Of a stretch of DNA of 58,929 bases, positions 7,533 to 15,795 are shown one piece after another. The DNA is from an uncultured Collinsella sp. (GTDB lineage Bacteria > Actinomycetota > Coriobacteriia > Coriobacteriales > Coriobacteriaceae). The stretch lies in the NCBI GenBank assembly GCA_900541245.1, contig UQIS01000008.1, positions 1-58,929 on the forward strand, read 5' to 3'. Under the pieces are notes generated by a model that saw only the letters and a program-made list of their open reading frames with translations, searched no databases and was not told the origin of the DNA. Numbering within the stretch: the stretch's first letter is position 1; every line of letters starts with the position of its first letter. The position numbers and the translations under genes were made by a program.

Positions 7533-9578
7533 CTAGATCACCTTACGGATGGTGTCGGGACTGAAGGTTTTGAAGAGCTCCTCGAGGTTTGCCACGGCGG
7601 CGTCGTTGGAGAAACATGCATCGCGAAAGACGGCGTAGAGCGGTCGTTCTTTGGCGATGGCCTCCAATGCCACGGTATCGACGTCCTCGTCAAAGCAGGC
7701 GATAAGCTGGCCATCGTTGACATCGAAGCACACCTTGCCGCCGAGCTCGCGTTCTGCAATCTTTGCGGAGTACTCGATGCGGAATGCGGGCAGTACCTGG
7801 AAGAGTAGGTCGAGCGGCACAGCACCTTCGGCAGCGTTGTCGGCGAAGAGGTCGAGTTGGGCCTGGTCGTACTGATCCGGCGCAGCATACTCGTCCTTAA
7901 GGCAGGACTCATCCACGCGCAGCACGCGGAAGCCGATAGCGGGCACGGGCTTGGGCTCGGCGCCAAGCTCCAGCTGCTCGTTGGCCTTGTCCCCCTCTGC
8001 CCTGATCTTCTCGCCTGCACGGCGGATGCGCTCCTCGCCGACATTGCACAGGTTGCCCCAGCCGCCGGAGGTCTCCTCGGGCAGCTGGACGAGGATGAAG
8101 CGGCGATTGCCGCCATCCTCGGCATTCTTTCGCATGACCGCCTCTGCCGTTGTGGCGGAGCCGGAGAAGAAGTCGAGGACGAGGGAATCCTTGTCGCACG
8201 CAATGGTCAGAATGCGATCGAGCAGGCGCACGGGCTTGGGCGTGTCGAAGGGCGCCGAGCCCTCGAATAGTTTTTTAAGACCTTTTTTGGCCTCATCGGT
8301 GTGACCAACCTCTTCATGGAGCCAAAGGTTATCGCAGACACGTCCTTGCGACTCATCGAGGTAGCGCTTTCGACGCATTCCCCCGGTGCCGCCCCCGGTA
8401 AAGTACATAAGCGGCCATGAGCCCTCCTCATATCGTTTGCGAGCAATCTTCGCCGCTTCTTCATTGGGAACAGACAACACGATAGCCTTTACTCCGGGCC
8501 TAACCTCCTTAGGGGAAATGCCACACACTTTGGCCCGCTCTTCTTCGTCATGCAAATCCCTGAGCTCATAAGGAGCCCATTGGCAAAGAATGTCCAATAG
8601 GCCGGGTTGTCCGACCCGCCAACATGAAGATGTTGGCGGGTAAAAAATCTTGCCTGTAAACGGATGTTGAATGCCATAAACCATACCTTGATGCGTCACT
8701 GCACCCGGAGCGGCCGGGTTGTCCGATGACCACAGCAAGCTGTCGCCATCGGGCGACCCATAGCCTGCATTCATAGCCTCTGTTCTGGGCAAACGTTGCG
8801 GAATCCAACCAGATACCCTACAATAAACAAGGATATGCTCCGCTACAGTGGGGATTCCTTTCGAATCATTTCTTGGTGAATAGGTCTTCTGCCAAATCAC
8901 ATCCCCAACAAAGCAAGACGCACCAAACACCTCGTCGCATATAGCACGAAGGTTCTTGGACTCGTTGTCATCAATCGAGATAAAGATTGCCCCATCCTCG
9001 CTCAATATGTCCCTGGCCAGTATCAACCTGGGGTACACCATCGAGCACCAGTCGGAGTGGAAGCGGCCGTTGGACTCGGGGTTGGCAACCAGGCGGCCAC
9101 CCTCCTCGTTGTAGTCGCCGTTCTGGGCGTCGTATTCCGCCCGCGCCTTGGAGAAATCGTCGTCATAGACGAAGTCGTGACCCGTGTTGTAGGGCGGATC
9201 GATATAGATCAGCTTTATTTTGCCGGCGTACGTTTCACGCATGATTTTGAGGGCCTCGAGGTTGTCACCCTCGATGTAGAGGTTCTCGGTCGTATCCCAG
9301 TCCTTGGACTTCTCGGGGCAAGGCCGCATGGTCTTTTTTATGGGGCGGCGGGCCTCCAGCTTGGCCTCGCGCTTGCCGGGCCAGGTGAACTGATAACGCT
9401 CGCGCGGGCCGTCAACCACCTCGCCGGAGAGGTCATCGCGTAGGGCGTCGAAATCGACCGCGAGGATTACGTTGCCGTCAGCATCTTTGGTCTCAGTCAC
9501 CACATCGGGGAAGAGCGCGGCAATCTTGGCGATGTTCTCTTGCGTGAGGTCGGGGGTCTCCCGGCTGATCTTATCCAT
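7533..9578 (-). CDS. mod: Type III DNA methyltransferase subunit Mod
   Basis: This is a 681-residue adenine-specific methyltransferase of the beta arrangement. The catalytic motif IV DPPY is at 127-130 (IYIDPPYNTG), followed by a target-recognition region of roughly residues 225-440. The SAM-binding motif I appears as LDFFSGSATT near residue 470. Mod methylates one strand of an asymmetric site and gives Res its specificity. The bases encoding the target-recognition region (about 8260-8900) are visibly richer in A/T than the flanks, the usual mark of domain exchange between alleles. No long homopolymer or tandem repeat that would make it phase-variable was noticed. It starts 5 bases after the DUF4391 gene. 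Confidence 0.93.
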   Translation of the reverse strand: MDKISRETPDLTQENIAKIAALFPDVVTETKDADGNVILAVDFDALRDDLSGEVVDGPRERYQFTWPGKREAKLEARRPIKKTMRPCPEKSKDWDTTENLYIEGDNLEALKIMRETYAGKIKLIYIDPPYNTGHDFVYDDDFSKARAEYDAQNGDYNEEGGRLVANPESNGRFHSDWCSMVYPRLILARDILSEDGAIFISIDDNESKNLRAICDEVFGASCFVGDVIWQKTYSPRNDSKGIPTVAEHILVYCRVSGWIPQRLPRTEAMNAGYGSPDGDSLLWSSDNPAAPGAVTHQGMVYGIQHPFTGKIFYPPTSSCWRVGQPGLLDILCQWAPYELRDLHDEEERAKVCGISPKEVRPGVKAIVLSVPNEEAAKIARKRYEEGSWPLMYFTGGGTGGMRRKRYLDESQGRVCDNLWLHEEVGHTDEAKKGLKKLFEGSAPFDTPKPVRLLDRILTIACDKDSLVLDFFSGSATTAEAVMRKNAEDGGNRRFILVQLPEETSGGWGNLCNVGEERIRRAGEKIRAEGDKANEQLELGAEPKPVPAIGFRVLRVDESCLKDEYAAPDQYDQAQLDLFADNAAEGAVPLDLLFQVLPAFRIEYSAKIAERELGGKVCFDVNDGQLIACFDEDVDTVALEAIAKERPLYAVFRDACFSNDAAVANLEELFKTFSPDTIRKVI

Positions 9579-9583
9579 GACTG

Positions 9584-10180
9584 CTACTCCTCCTCAAGCC
9601 GTCTAAGCTCGGCTTGTTTCCTTTTCATCTGCGCAAACAGCTCGTTCTTTCGCGCTATCTGACGTTCTCTACGGGCCTTGGTATCAAGCGCGGAGACCTC
9701 CGCGCGCAGCCCGTCTATTTTCTCACGGCGATCGATTCTCGCCCATACGTTATGACCATCGAATTCTCCGAGTGCGACTTGGGCAAGCATGGAATCCCAT
9801 ACCATGTCGAGATTAAAACCGTTCAAGGCAAGACGCTCGATATCCCGCGTCTCCAGCAGGCGACCCTCCTCGCAAATCGCGATATCGCCGGATCCGCCGT
9901 CGACAATCACGGCCTTGTTGGGCGTCGCGTTGCTCACCAGGCGCACGGCGCGCTCGGGCACCCGCTCCCCTTTGGGATCGATCCGCAGCACGAGAATCTC
10001 GTGTACCGCCTTGCCGTCGGCGATATTGGTCGTCGCCGGCTTGATGGAGTTCGCGACGAAAATTGACGCCACGCCACCCGTAAGGTCGCGCCGAGTGGCG
10101 GCGTCGACATCCATATGACGGTAGAAGGCCTCTTTGGGCAGACGCCTGTCCACCTCAGTCGTGGCCGGAAGTCCTAGCAT
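9584..10180 (-). CDS. DUF4391 protein in type III R-M operon
   Basis: This is a 198-residue protein. The start is placed at the ATG at 10180 because MLGLPATTEVDRRLPKEAFY is the conserved DUF4391 opening; a further in-frame ATG lies 24 bases upstream. The body has alternating strands and helices with IADGKAVHEILVLRI, and the last 45 residues are a charged coiled coil. The family has no known activity. It is repeatedly found between a helicase gene and type III mod/res genes, which is known to me as a gene-neighbourhood pattern and not as biochemistry. The start overlaps the end of the helicase gene by 7 bases, so translation is coupled. It may be an adaptor joining the helicase to Mod or Res. 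Confidence 0.8.
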   Translation of the reverse strand: MLGLPATTEVDRRLPKEAFYRHMDVDAATRRDLTGGVASIFVANSIKPATTNIADGKAVHEILVLRIDPKGERVPERAVRLVSNATPNKAVIVDGGSGDIAICEEGRLLETRDIERLALNGFNLDMVWDSMLAQVALGEFDGHNVWARIDRREKIDGLRAEVSALDTKARRERQIARKNELFAQMKRKQAELRRLEEE

Positions 10181-13100
10181 GGTTTTTTCACCACTAAGAA
10201 GCACACGAGCTCAAAGTCGTCGATGCCCTCGATGTCGTTCTCCAAAAAGCCCGTCGTCCCACCGCTGAAGAAGCTATCGATATCGGATTCGTTTTTCCCC
10301 TCGACGATGGAGCCGATCGCGCTTGCCAGTAGGTCTGTCTGGGCAGCCATGTCACGCCCGTCATCGGTCTGAGCGTTGTAAGCGCGGCACAGGTCTTCAA
10401 CCGGCTCCTTGACGCCTCGGCAGATTCGCCTCATCTCGTCCAAGATGTCCTTGGGCATGGCGTAGCCATGCAGAATCGACCCATCCTCGCCAACGTACAC
10501 CAGGTAGAAGGGGTGAATGGGGTTGCCGGAAAGGCGGTCGATGTTGCCGTTCGCGTTGCGCAGTACAAATATCGTGCCCGGCTCTTCGCCGGCGGCGACC
10601 GCCTCGATGCCGTATGGGACGTTTTCGATCTCGGGATGTTCCTTCCGGTACTCGACCAAGTCCATGCGGAAATCGTTGAGGCCGAGAGCGGTGATGGAGA
10701 TGCCGCCCTGCGCGTCCTCCAGGTCGACGACCTCGTCCTTCATGCGCTCGAGTTGCTGGCGACGGTATTCCAGGTCGCCCTTCTCGTCCTCGTTGATATA
10801 GTCGTCGTCGCCCGTCGACGCCATGACCAACGCATGCATCTTGTTCTCCACGCGCGCCTTGAGGTTGATGTACTCGTCGAGTTCAACATCGGGCCAGAAG
10901 TTGATGAGCTGGATGCAGGCGTTCTTGGAGCCAATGCGGTCGACACGGCCAAAGCGCTGCACGATGCGCACCGGGTTCCAGTGGATGTCGTAGTTGATGA
11001 CGCAGTCGCAGTCCTGCAGATTCTGACCCTCGGAGATGCAGTCGGTCGCGATGAGCACGTCGATGTCCTTGCCTTTGAGCCTCGGATACGCAACGTCGCG
11101 GTCCTTCGATACAGGGCTGAAGCAGGTGATGACTTCGTTCATGTCGTTGCGGACGCCCTCGACCGAGCAGCGGGCGCTCTGCGATCCTCCGGCGACCTCC
11201 GCCACCTCGAGCCCATAGCGCCCCTCGACGTAGGCGCCGATGCTCTCATAGAGGTAGTCCGCCGTGTCCGCGAACGCCGTAAAGATCAGCAGCTTCTTGT
11301 TACCCGAGTTAATGGGGTTCTCGACCTTGTCCGCGATAACGCGCCTGAGCTCAGCCAGTTTCGCATCGTGCTCGGCATCGATGGGGGCGATGAGCTGGCG
11401 GATGTCCTCGAGCGCCTCGAGGTCCTTGAGCATATCGCGCTCCCAGCTGATCCAGTCCATGTCCTCGAGCGAGAACCTGCTCTTGGTGCCGACCGTAAAG
11501 TCGGTGTCCCCCTCCTCATACTCAAAGGACTCGACGCCCTCGACCGACGCGCCGGACGCGCCGGCGCGATAGTCCTCAATGACCTTTAGATTGTGCCTAA
11601 TGACCTCGATGATCTTGCCCAGCGTGATCCCGAAGGCGTAGACGGAGCTCTCCAGGCGCTTGAGCAGAATGGAGGACATGAGCTTGACCATTCCCTGCTC
11701 GCGGCCGCTGGTGGGAGGGCGGCCGTGCTCGTCGGCGTACTTGGGCGCTGCGCTGGGATGGAGATAGACCGTGGGCAGGTAGACCGCGAGCGTGAGCGAG
11801 GCGAGCGTGTCGGCTATCTGCGAGTAGGTGCCCGCCTCGTCCGAGGTGGCCAGACTCGGCCGCAACGATACCGGCTTGAGCCTCTTGGGAAACGGGCCGA
11901 TCGCGGATACATCGTAGTAGCGCTGCACATGTCTGCGCGAGCGCGCGACGGTAACGCGGTCAAGAATCTGGAAGAAGTTGAAGTCGAGCCGGTCCGTCAG
12001 CGCCGTCGTGGTCCTATCGGCCGCGGGCAGCTCCGACCAGTCGCGAAACGCCGCCTGCGCGTCGCGGAATACCTGATCGACCGGCTTGTCGAGTCCGAGC
12101 TTTTTCGACCATGCGTCGGGGTCGCCCTGATAGGCGAGCTTGAGCTGGTTGTGCAGATCACGGAACCTGTTGTTGACGGGAGTTGCCGAAAGCATCAGGA
12201 CCTTCGTCTCGACTCCGTCCCTGATGACCTTGTTGAGGAGTCTCTCAAAGCGGTTGCCCTGCGTCTCGTCCTCGACCTTGGACGAGGTGTCCGCGCCGTT
12301 GCGGAAGTTATGGGACTCGTCGATGACGACGAGGTCGTAGGCGCCCCAGTTGAACTTCTCGATGTCGTTGCCCTCAACCGTCAGTCCCTTGTCACGGGAC
12401 AGATCGGTGTGGTAGAGCACGTCGTAGCGCAGGCGGTCGGCGGCGATGGGGTTATTGACGTAGTTCTTTTTGTATGTGAGCCAGTTGTCGGAAAGGCGCT
12501 TGGGGCAGAGCACGAGCACGTTGCGGTTGAGCAGCTCATAGTACTTAATGACCGCGAGGGCAGTGAACGTCTTGCCCAGGCCGACGCTGTCTGCGAGGAT
12601 GCAGCCGTTGTAGGTCTGGAGCTTGTTGATGATGGCAAGCGCCGCGTCCTGCTGGAAATCGTAGAGCAGGTTCCAGACTTTGCTCTCCTTGAAGCCGGTC
12701 CCCTCTTTTGCAAGGTCATCCACCGAGACGTCCTCGAGGAACTCACTGAAGATGCGGTAGAGCGCTGCGTAGTAGACCAGCTCGGGCGGGTTCTCGCGAT
12801 ACATTGTGGAGATGGAGTCGATTACCGCCCGGGTGACGTCTTCAAGCTCGCCCGAATCCCAGGCGGCATTGAACTGGCACAGGTACTGGCGCGCCATGTC
12901 CCCCGGGATACCCATAGTCATGGTGAGCTGCTTGCTGGGTGTAGTGCCCAGGGCAGACGGCGGCAGGCCCTCGATGGGTTGAAATGCCGCAGGCTCGGTA
13001 CCATCGACGACGAGATAGCCGCCGGCAGCGCGGTTAGTATCCCTATACGAGCGGAATTCTGCCTTCCGCCTGATCCACTCGGCGCATTCGCGAGCGACGG

Positions 13101-13401
13101 CCTTCTGCCTGAGCTCGTTTTTGAGCTTGATCTCGAGGTCCGTGCCGCCGATACTGCTCTCGCGGCCCATGCGCGGGATATAGTACTCGCGCTGTTGCTT
13201 TTCGGTCTTTGCCCTAAGAAACGTTGGCTCGGTATAAATAAAACGAAAGGACTCACAGCCTCTTAGCTGCTCCTTGAGTTCTCGATAGCCATAAATGGAA
13301 AACAGGGCCGCCGCGACTGAGATGCGGTCACCCCTGCCGATATGCTCAACAAGCCCGTCCTTGAGAATCTTATTCTGATTATCGTAATAATCCGGCAGCA
13401 T
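10174..13401 (-). CDS. SNF2-type helicase of the type III R-M operon
   Basis: This is a 1075-residue superfamily 2 ATPase. The first 140 or so residues form a separate N-terminal domain resembling the PLD-like module seen in related helicases, but no HKD catalytic motif is visible. Walker A DSVGLGKTFT is at 271-280, the DESH box follows in VVIDESHNFRN (about 360), and SATPVNNR gives motif III. The C-terminal helicase lobe ends in the motif VI VQRFGRVDRIGS near 820. The family translocates on duplex DNA or remodels protein-DNA complexes. The gene starts inside the stop codon of the RHH gene (TAATG) and runs into the DUF4391 gene, so it is integral to the operon. A helicase beside a complete Mod/Res pair is not needed for classical type III restriction. 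Confidence 0.85.
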   Translation of the reverse strand: MLPDYYDNQNKILKDGLVEHIGRGDRISVAAALFSIYGYRELKEQLRGCESFRFIYTEPTFLRAKTEKQQREYYIPRMGRESSIGGTDLEIKLKNELRQKAVARECAEWIRRKAEFRSYRDTNRAAGGYLVVDGTEPAAFQPIEGLPPSALGTTPSKQLTMTMGIPGDMARQYLCQFNAAWDSGELEDVTRAVIDSISTMYRENPPELVYYAALYRIFSEFLEDVSVDDLAKEGTGFKESKVWNLLYDFQQDAALAIINKLQTYNGCILADSVGLGKTFTALAVIKYYELLNRNVLVLCPKRLSDNWLTYKKNYVNNPIAADRLRYDVLYHTDLSRDKGLTVEGNDIEKFNWGAYDLVVIDESHNFRNGADTSSKVEDETQGNRFERLLNKVIRDGVETKVLMLSATPVNNRFRDLHNQLKLAYQGDPDAWSKKLGLDKPVDQVFRDAQAAFRDWSELPAADRTTTALTDRLDFNFFQILDRVTVARSRRHVQRYYDVSAIGPFPKRLKPVSLRPSLATSDEAGTYSQIADTLASLTLAVYLPTVYLHPSAAPKYADEHGRPPTSGREQGMVKLMSSILLKRLESSVYAFGITLGKIIEVIRHNLKVIEDYRAGASGASVEGVESFEYEEGDTDFTVGTKSRFSLEDMDWISWERDMLKDLEALEDIRQLIAPIDAEHDAKLAELRRVIADKVENPINSGNKKLLIFTAFADTADYLYESIGAYVEGRYGLEVAEVAGGSQSARCSVEGVRNDMNEVITCFSPVSKDRDVAYPRLKGKDIDVLIATDCISEGQNLQDCDCVINYDIHWNPVRIVQRFGRVDRIGSKNACIQLINFWPDVELDEYINLKARVENKMHALVMASTGDDDYINEDEKGDLEYRRQQLERMKDEVVDLEDAQGGISITALGLNDFRMDLVEYRKEHPEIENVPYGIEAVAAGEEPGTIFVLRNANGNIDRLSGNPIHPFYLVYVGEDGSILHGYAMPKDILDEMRRICRGVKEPVEDLCRAYNAQTDDGRDMAAQTDLLASAIGSIVEGKNESDIDSFFSGGTTGFLENDIEGIDDFELVCFLVVKKPC

Positions 13402-13610
13402 TATTTGTCACAGCCTTTCGCGAGATGCTCGATGAGGCTCATTTTTAGCAGCGAAGTAAAGCTGACACCGTTCAGTTCAGCCGCTTCCTTAGCCATATCA
13501 CGCATGTTCTTCGGAATACGGACAGTTACGGCGACGCTTTCGCCCTCGGCGAGAAAAGACTGGAACTGGCCCGCCGTAACCTCGCCGTCGATAAGATCTG
13601 AATGTTTCAT
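13401..13610 (-). CDS. Ribbon-helix-helix regulator heading the R-M operon
   Basis: This is a 69-residue protein. The ATG at 13610 follows an AAAGGGG site. The fold is predicted from VAVTVRIPKNMRDMAKEAAE (beta strand and first helix) and NGVSFTSLLKMSLIEHL (second helix), as in CopG/Arc or DinJ-type repressors. It is the first gene of the operon and ends in a TAATG overlap with the helicase. It could be an autoregulator that delays restriction until methylation is established, or an antitoxin. No toxin-sized partner is adjacent, so the regulator reading is preferred. Confidence 0.7.
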   Translation of the reverse strand: MKHSDLIDGEVTAGQFQSFLAEGESVAVTVRIPKNMRDMAKEAAELNGVSFTSLLKMSLIEHLAKGCDK

Positions 13611-13698
13611 CGAGCCCCTTTGGCTTGCAGATCGCAATACACGGAACTAGTCTACAGGCCAATGGATAAAAGCGCTGCCGTTATTCGGCAAAAGGAAA

Positions 13699-13714
13699 GG
13701 GGCCTCTCAGCCCC
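13699..13714 (-). terminator. Terminator after the ParB-like gene
   Basis: On the minus strand GGGGC-TGAGAG-GCCCC is followed by TTTCCTTTT. It lies 17 bases beyond the stop of the gene at 13731-14117 and separates that transcript from the restriction operon. Confidence 0.8.
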
Positions 13715-13730
13715 TCACTCACCTCTGCGA

Positions 13731-14117
13731 TTAATACTCCCAGCTAACATCGATTTCCACGTCTATATCCTTCAAGCGAAGGGCCGCAGCGATACAATCG
13801 CGATGCCTGCCGTCGCATAGGTTATGACGCAAAGCCCAAGCATCCTCCGCCTTGCCAGAGAGCATTCTCTCTGCAAGATACCTACAGTAATTCGCCTCAT
13901 TTTCCTTATTGTCCGGAGGAACATCTTTGAGGCCCATCAGTTCACGCCTGCTCAAGCTGTAAATCGAGCATTCCCCAGTGGCCAAAAACGCACAAGAGTA
14001 CTCGTCATGCCCAAAAGCGGTTTCCACTTGATGCGCGGCATTGAGCTTTTTCAAAACACCTCGCGCGCCCGTCTTGCCTAGATCACGCACGAGCGACTTC
14101 AAGCAACTAGGCAACAT
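13731..14117 (-). CDS. Small ParB-like domain protein
   Basis: This is a 128-residue protein. The ATG at 14117 has GGAG 8 bases upstream and lies inside the end of the HTH gene at 14107-14352, so translation is coupled. Near the C-terminus, LRHNLCDGRHRDCIAAALRL matches the DGxHR box of ParB/Srx-fold proteins, where it forms part of the nucleotide-binding site. The family includes CTPases and small ATP-dependent enzymes. The N-terminal half has two cysteines in the ECSIYSLSRREL region but no other recognised motif. Only the box supports the family assignment. The function is unknown, and the pairing with an HTH gene suggests a two-gene accessory unit. Confidence 0.5.
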   Translation of the reverse strand: MLPSCLKSLVRDLGKTGARGVLKKLNAAHQVETAFGHDEYSCAFLATGECSIYSLSRRELMGLKDVPPDNKENEANYCRYLAERMLSGKAEDAWALRHNLCDGRHRDCIAAALRLKDIDVEIDVSWEY

Positions 14118-14352
14118 CGCCAAACTCCTTCGAAATTAGGTAGTCGATTAAATCCTGCTTATCAAGTCGCCAAATTCCGTCATAGTTAACGCCGCCGGCT
14201 GCGTGAATTATTGCCATCGCCTTCGTCTTACCAACAAATAAAAGACTCTCAACATCTTTACGGTTGAGATAAACCTTTGGTTCGGCTTCGAGCTTTTTAT
14301 ACCACGCCTTCCTTTTGATCCACTTCTTTTGGCCTTCGGTTAAATCGTCCAT
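14107..14352 (-). CDS. Excisionase-type HTH protein
   Basis: This is an 81-residue protein. The start is set at the ATG at 14352, preceded by an AGAGG site. A further ATG upstream (14391) overlaps the promoter -10 box and cannot be the start. VYLNRKDVESLLFVGKTKAMAIIHAAGG, then GIWRLDKQDLIDYL, is a winged-helix arrangement like that of excisionases and small plasmid regulators. It is divergent from the zinc-ribbon gene at 14468 and overlaps the ParB-like gene by 11 bases. The same gene pairing (small HTH facing a roughly 400-residue zinc-ribbon protein) occurs at 2702-4279. Confidence 0.7.
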   Translation of the reverse strand: MDDLTEGQKKWIKRKAWYKKLEAEPKVYLNRKDVESLLFVGKTKAMAIIHAAGGVNYDGIWRLDKQDLIDYLISKEFGDVA

Positions 14353-14389
14353 AAGTGCCTCTTTCGGCCGTAATCGTTTTATCAAGTTC

Positions 14390-14426
14390 ATTATAGCATC
14401 TTCGGTGTTATTCTAACTACGTAGTT
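14390..14426 (-). promoter_or_regulatory. Minus promoter with palindromic operator
   Basis: A perfect -10 box TATAAT occupies 14390-14395 on the minus strand. The perfect 12-bp palindrome AACTACGTAGTT (14415-14426) covers the place where its -35 box should be. The palindrome is followed by TAGTTTA, as is a similar ACTACG element near 2924. A repressor binding here would control the HTH gene and possibly the divergent gene at 14468. Confidence 0.55.
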
Positions 14427-14467
14427 TAGTTTAACTCATCAGCTTTTGTTTACTTGAAAGGACAACT

Positions 14468-15634
14468 ATGTACGAACCACTTATCCCAACGCCGACGGGC
14501 TCCATTCAATCTCTTACCCGTTGGACACTCCCAAGCGTCAAAGAAACCACCGTAGACATCGATGGAGCCGAGTGCGACGCCCTCATCTGCAAGGCCAATG
14601 GATATGCCTACGGCCTTCCTGACGGTTTTTCCACCGGAGCAATGATGAATTTGGATCTATCGGACAATCGGGCGATAGTCGATTTTGTTGAACGCTACGG
14701 TCTGCCCGTTTCCCCCTATGCCAACCAAACAAACCATGTTGAACAGCGCTTTAAGCAAAATGATGCTTATTCGATCGATCCAGTTGGAGATGGTCTCAAC
14801 CTTTGGCGCGACGGGTTTTACGATTCGCAGCGAAGCCAACAAATAGCCGAGAACCTCGGACCTTCGCCTTTTAATCATTTCAAGGATAAACGCTGCTCCG
14901 CAGGAACTGAAATCGCAAATCTTATCAAAGGAATCCGACCGAGCAACTCCCAAATCATTCTTGTTAATGACATCCGAACCACATTGGCCTTCATGCAGCT
15001 CTCCGCGCTCCTTCTATGCTCCAAGTCAGCATTTGGAAGAAGCGCATATGATGCAGTGCTGAACTACTTAGGTTCCTGTCCATCAAGAGAGGTCATCGTC
15101 GGCGTGTTCAAAACGCTTTCGTACGCAATGCAGCTCAAAGTTAGGCCTCTAGACGGCCTTAGCCCCGATATCGCCATGGAAGCAAATCGAGTCTGGATCG
15201 AAAACCAACTCGAGGACCTTGAAAAGACCTTGGCTCTCTTCATTGACCTCGCGATAAACCCAGGTGAAAAACCCAAGGAGTTGATTAATAGCCCAGTACT
15301 CCAGAAACTCCTGGTCCATAGACCCAACGAAACCGAAACGATTCCTGGTAGCCTGACACGAGCCTTTGCACTCCAGCTCGAACGGGAGCTCGCAAGCGGC
15401 CAAGAATGGTTCACATGCAGCGTCTGTGGACGACCGTACAAACACAAGCAGCAACTCATGCATGCCATTACAAATCAGGAAACCGCTGAGAAAGAGTGCC
15501 GTAAGGTCAGAAGGGGGACTCGGAAACCCAACGCATTCTGTTGCAAAGCCCATGAAGAGCTCATGAGGCGCAAGGGACGATCCGATCGGGCAGAGAACGC
15601 CGAAACTGATCAGATTCCAAGTCAATCGAGCTAA
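14468..15634 (+). CDS. Unknown protein with C-terminal zinc-ribbon-like cysteines
   Basis: This is a 388-residue soluble protein that is not recognised. The C-terminal part has C317-x2-C320 (FTCSVCGRPY) and, about 38 residues later, C358-C359-x2-H362 (FCCKAHEELM), likely a zinc site. The last 25 residues are polar and probably disordered. The middle region is helical, with no catalytic motif or membrane segment. An AAAGGA site precedes the ATG. The layout copies the 406-residue gene at 3059: similar length, cysteine-rich C-terminus and an excisionase-type HTH gene divergently upstream. The two sequences show no easy alignment by eye, so homology is suggested only by architecture. Codon choice is more AT-rich than in the core genes to the right. 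Confidence 0.5.
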   Translation: MYEPLIPTPTGSIQSLTRWTLPSVKETTVDIDGAECDALICKANGYAYGLPDGFSTGAMMNLDLSDNRAIVDFVERYGLPVSPYANQTNHVEQRFKQNDAYSIDPVGDGLNLWRDGFYDSQRSQQIAENLGPSPFNHFKDKRCSAGTEIANLIKGIRPSNSQIILVNDIRTTLAFMQLSALLLCSKSAFGRSAYDAVLNYLGSCPSREVIVGVFKTLSYAMQLKVRPLDGLSPDIAMEANRVWIENQLEDLEKTLALFIDLAINPGEKPKELINSPVLQKLLVHRPNETETIPGSLTRAFALQLERELASGQEWFTCSVCGRPYKHKQQLMHAITNQETAEKECRKVRRGTRKPNAFCCKAHEELMRRKGRSDRAENAETDQIPSQSS

Positions 15635-15702
15635 AGTGAACTCGAATCGCGTGAAGGCATTGTGAAATTTGTTTTTAATTGAAGATGCTAAAACGGCTTT
15701 TA

Positions 15703-15733
15703 TTGCACATTTCGTTGCACAGCCCATTGCACA
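15703..15733. repeat. Three TTGCACA iterons phased at 12 bp
   Basis: TTGCACA occurs at 15703-15709, 15715-15721 and 15727-15733, exactly 12 bp apart with 5-bp spacers. The array lies between the zinc-ribbon gene and tRNA-Thr. Short phased repeats next to a tRNA are typical of integrase arm sites or iterons. Confidence 0.5.
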
Positions 15734-15753
15734 CGGTGGGAATTAAAAAGAAA

Positions 15754-15784
15754 GCAGGCCAGAGAAAAACACACTCTGACCTGC
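15754..15784 (-). terminator. Terminator of tRNA-Thr
   Basis: GCAGGCCAGAG (15754-15764) pairs with CTCTGACCTGC (15774-15784) with a single mismatch. On the minus strand the stem is followed by TTTCTTTTT, giving a good intrinsic terminator 12 bases beyond the tRNA. It could also serve the plus-strand gene ending at 15634. Confidence 0.85.
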
Positions 15785-15795
15785 TATTTCTTTCA

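Noticed and set aside
10174..13401. Phospholipase D nuclease activity in the helicase N-terminus
   Set aside because: The domain outline resembles PLD-like modules but no HxK...D motif is visible, so a nuclease call is not supported.
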